This document shows, in pieces, positions 62,917 through 64,000 of a DNA stretch of 64,000 nt; within the stretch, counting starts at the first letter, position 1; every line of letters begins with the position of its first letter. The notes under the pieces were generated by a model, which was given only the letters and a program-made list of their open reading frames with translations, did no database searches and was not told the DNA's origin. The DNA comes from Microbacterium marinum. GTDB lineage: Bacteria; Actinomycetota; Actinomycetes; Actinomycetales; Microbacteriaceae. The stretch spans positions 1,240,001 through 1,304,000 of the forward strand of contig NZ_JACHMD010000001.1 of assembly GCF_014204835.1 (NCBI RefSeq), written 5' to 3'. The position numbers were made by a program, and so were the translations under genes.

Positions 62917-64000
62917 TCAAGCGACTCCCAACACCTGACGCGCGAAGCGCTCGCCGATGAGGCGGTGCGCCTCGGGACTCGGGTGGAGCCGGTCGGGGAG
63001 CGGGTGAACCGCGGCATCCGCTTCGCCATACAGGCCGAGCCCGTCGACGAGGTGCAGATTCGGGTCGTCGCGGTGCGCGTATACGTCGGCAAGGGCGTTG
63101 CGGATGACCTCGAGGGTGAGGCGTCCGCCGGCGGTGTCGCCGGGCGTCCCCGCAGCACCGAAGAGCAGGGTTCCGCTAGCGAACGACTCGGGTTCGATGA
63201 TGCCGGGGCCGGGAGTGTTCCCGTGGATGCCGCACCAGATCGGCGTGATGAGGTGCAGGGGCGTATCGGGGTGGCCGTCGCGGATCGTGTCGAGGAAGCC
63301 GTGGACCGCGGGGACGAACGCGCGCAGCCGCATGGCGTCTGCGTTCACGACGTTGATGCCGAGCGCGACGCTGATGACGTCGGCGGGGGTGTCGCGGATG
63401 ACGCGCGCCATGAACGGGTCGATCTGGGCGCTGCCGCCGACGCCGAGGTTGCGCAGGTCGAGTCCGGCGCGGCGGGCAGCGAGCGAGACCCAGGTGGCGC
63501 TCGGCTGCGTCGCGTTGGAGCCCTGGCTGATCGAGCTGCCGTGGTGCACCCAGCGCGGGCGCTCGGTGGCGTCTGGGGAGGCGGGCGCGTCGGCGCGCAG
63601 CGCGATGAGCTCGATCATCTCGTTGTGCGGCAGCCAGAGCTCGACGAGCTTGTCGCGCGGGTCGAGCCCGTCGACGGTGATGCGCTGCGCGGGTCCGTCG
63701 ACGAGCTGACGGATGCCGGTGGCCGGGTCGGTGTCGAGGGTGTCGCCGCCCTCGAGCTCGACGCTGTCGTGCAGGGCACCGTCGATGCGGACGTCGACGG
63801 GTCCGCGCGGGCGGGAGAGGCCGCGGAGGGTGGCGCGCGTCGAGTGCAGGTCGAGTTCGAGGCGGGATGCTGCGGTTCGTAGGGCGATGCGTGCGCCGGC
63901 GGGCTGCGCCTCAACGCCGAGCAGCTGCGGGTCGGGGAACTGGGTGCGGACCCACGCCGGGAGGCGGTGCGGACGCAAGCCGCGACTCGTGGGTTCGAGC
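62917..64000 (-). CDS. SGNH/GDSL hydrolase, 5' end cut by window
   Basis: At least 361 codons of an esterase-type hydrolase. An N-terminal beta-rich domain (about the first 130 residues) precedes the SGNH core. Block I is HHGSSISQGS with the nucleophile Ser, block II is VGGSA, block III is GINVVN and block V is DRLHPSPEAH with the catalytic Asp and His. A TTG at 63978 could start it, but the reading frame stays open to the window edge and upstream residues (TSRG) look coding, so the true start is probably outside. The substrate is unknown. Confidence 0.85.
   Translation of the reverse strand, partial: LEPTSRGLRPHRLPAWVRTQFPDPQLLGVEAQPAGARIALRTAASRLELDLHSTRATLRGLSRPRGPVDVRIDGALHDSVELEGGDTLDTDPATGIRQLVDGPAQRITVDGLDPRDKLVELWLPHNEMIELIALRADAPASPDATERPRWVHHGSSISQGSNATQPSATWVSLAARRAGLDLRNLGVGGSAQIDPFMARVIRDTPADVISVALGINVVNADAMRLRAFVPAVHGFLDTIRDGHPDTPLHLITPIWCGIHGNTPGPGIIEPESFASGTLLFGAAGTPGDTAGGRLTLEVIRNALADVYAHRDDPNLHLVDGLGLYGEADAAVHPLPDRLHPSPEAHRLIGERFARQVLGVA

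Noticed and set aside
63975..64000. T-arm of a tRNA at the right edge (GGGTTCGAGC)
   Set aside because: It reads as part of the open frame of the SGNH hydrolase, and no other tRNA arms are visible.

Overview
The window is a gene-dense chromosomal segment of a high-GC actinobacterium. A Microbacterium-like member of the Microbacteriaceae is the best guess, not a proven one. Supporting signs are strong G/C preference at third codon positions, many GTG and TTG starts, a rimP-less nusA-ylxR-infB-rbfA-truB-ribF block, DUF3263, DUF3027, DUF3048 and DUF6230 family genes, a Mur ligase without the usual diaminopimelate motif, and a heavily repeated GGATGCC/GGCATCC heptamer. No insertion sequence, prophage, CRISPR array, tRNA or rRNA gene was found. 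Almost everything looks like core chromosome.

Layout. 0-9 kb: an FKBP tail, then the MEP isoprenoid genes dxr and ispG with the site-2 protease rseP. Between them lie a MurE-like ligase, a YcnI-type putative copper-binding protein with a membrane partner, and a fused anthranilate synthase behind a tryptophan attenuator (leader peptide with tandem Trp codons). 9-19 kb: two related lipoproteins, ACC deaminase with its GntR regulator and a perfect palindromic operator candidate, an RNB ribonuclease, pyroglutamyl peptidase, proS, a LOG-family protein and a DUF1206 membrane protein. 19-28 kb: nusA, ylxR, infB, rbfA, truB, two small membrane proteins and ribF, with mutY and deoC on the other strand and a 22-bp inverted repeat between infB and rbfA. 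28-38 kb: SNF2 helicase, pfkA, a DMT exporter, msrB, DUF3263, a LytR_C protein, cspA, a DUF3048 lipoprotein, and groEL behind a perfect CIRCE operator. 37-49 kb: a WXG100 protein, a two-component system, a CPBP protease, XPB helicase with its partner, a second cold-shock protein with DUF3027, serC and an IdeR/DtxR regulator. 49-64 kb: an M23 peptidase with a structured leader, a strongly structured candidate small RNA ending in an intrinsic terminator, an HNH nuclease, an MFS transporter, the mutagenesis cassette imuA'-imuB-dnaE2, a DUF6230/DUF6114 surface module with a TetR regulator, a cysteine-less HesB-like protein, a propeller protein and an SGNH hydrolase cut by the window edge.

A signal running through the whole window is a TANNNT hexamer 5-8 nt (usually 6) upstream of at least 18 start codons that lack a Shine-Dalgarno sequence. 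This is the signature of leaderless transcription, and I used it to choose several starts. The most novel-looking items are the structured RNA at about 50.25-50.42 kb, the tryptophan attenuator whose leader peptide itself appears leaderless, the infB-rbfA inverted repeat, and the operator-like palindrome on the ACC deaminase regulator.
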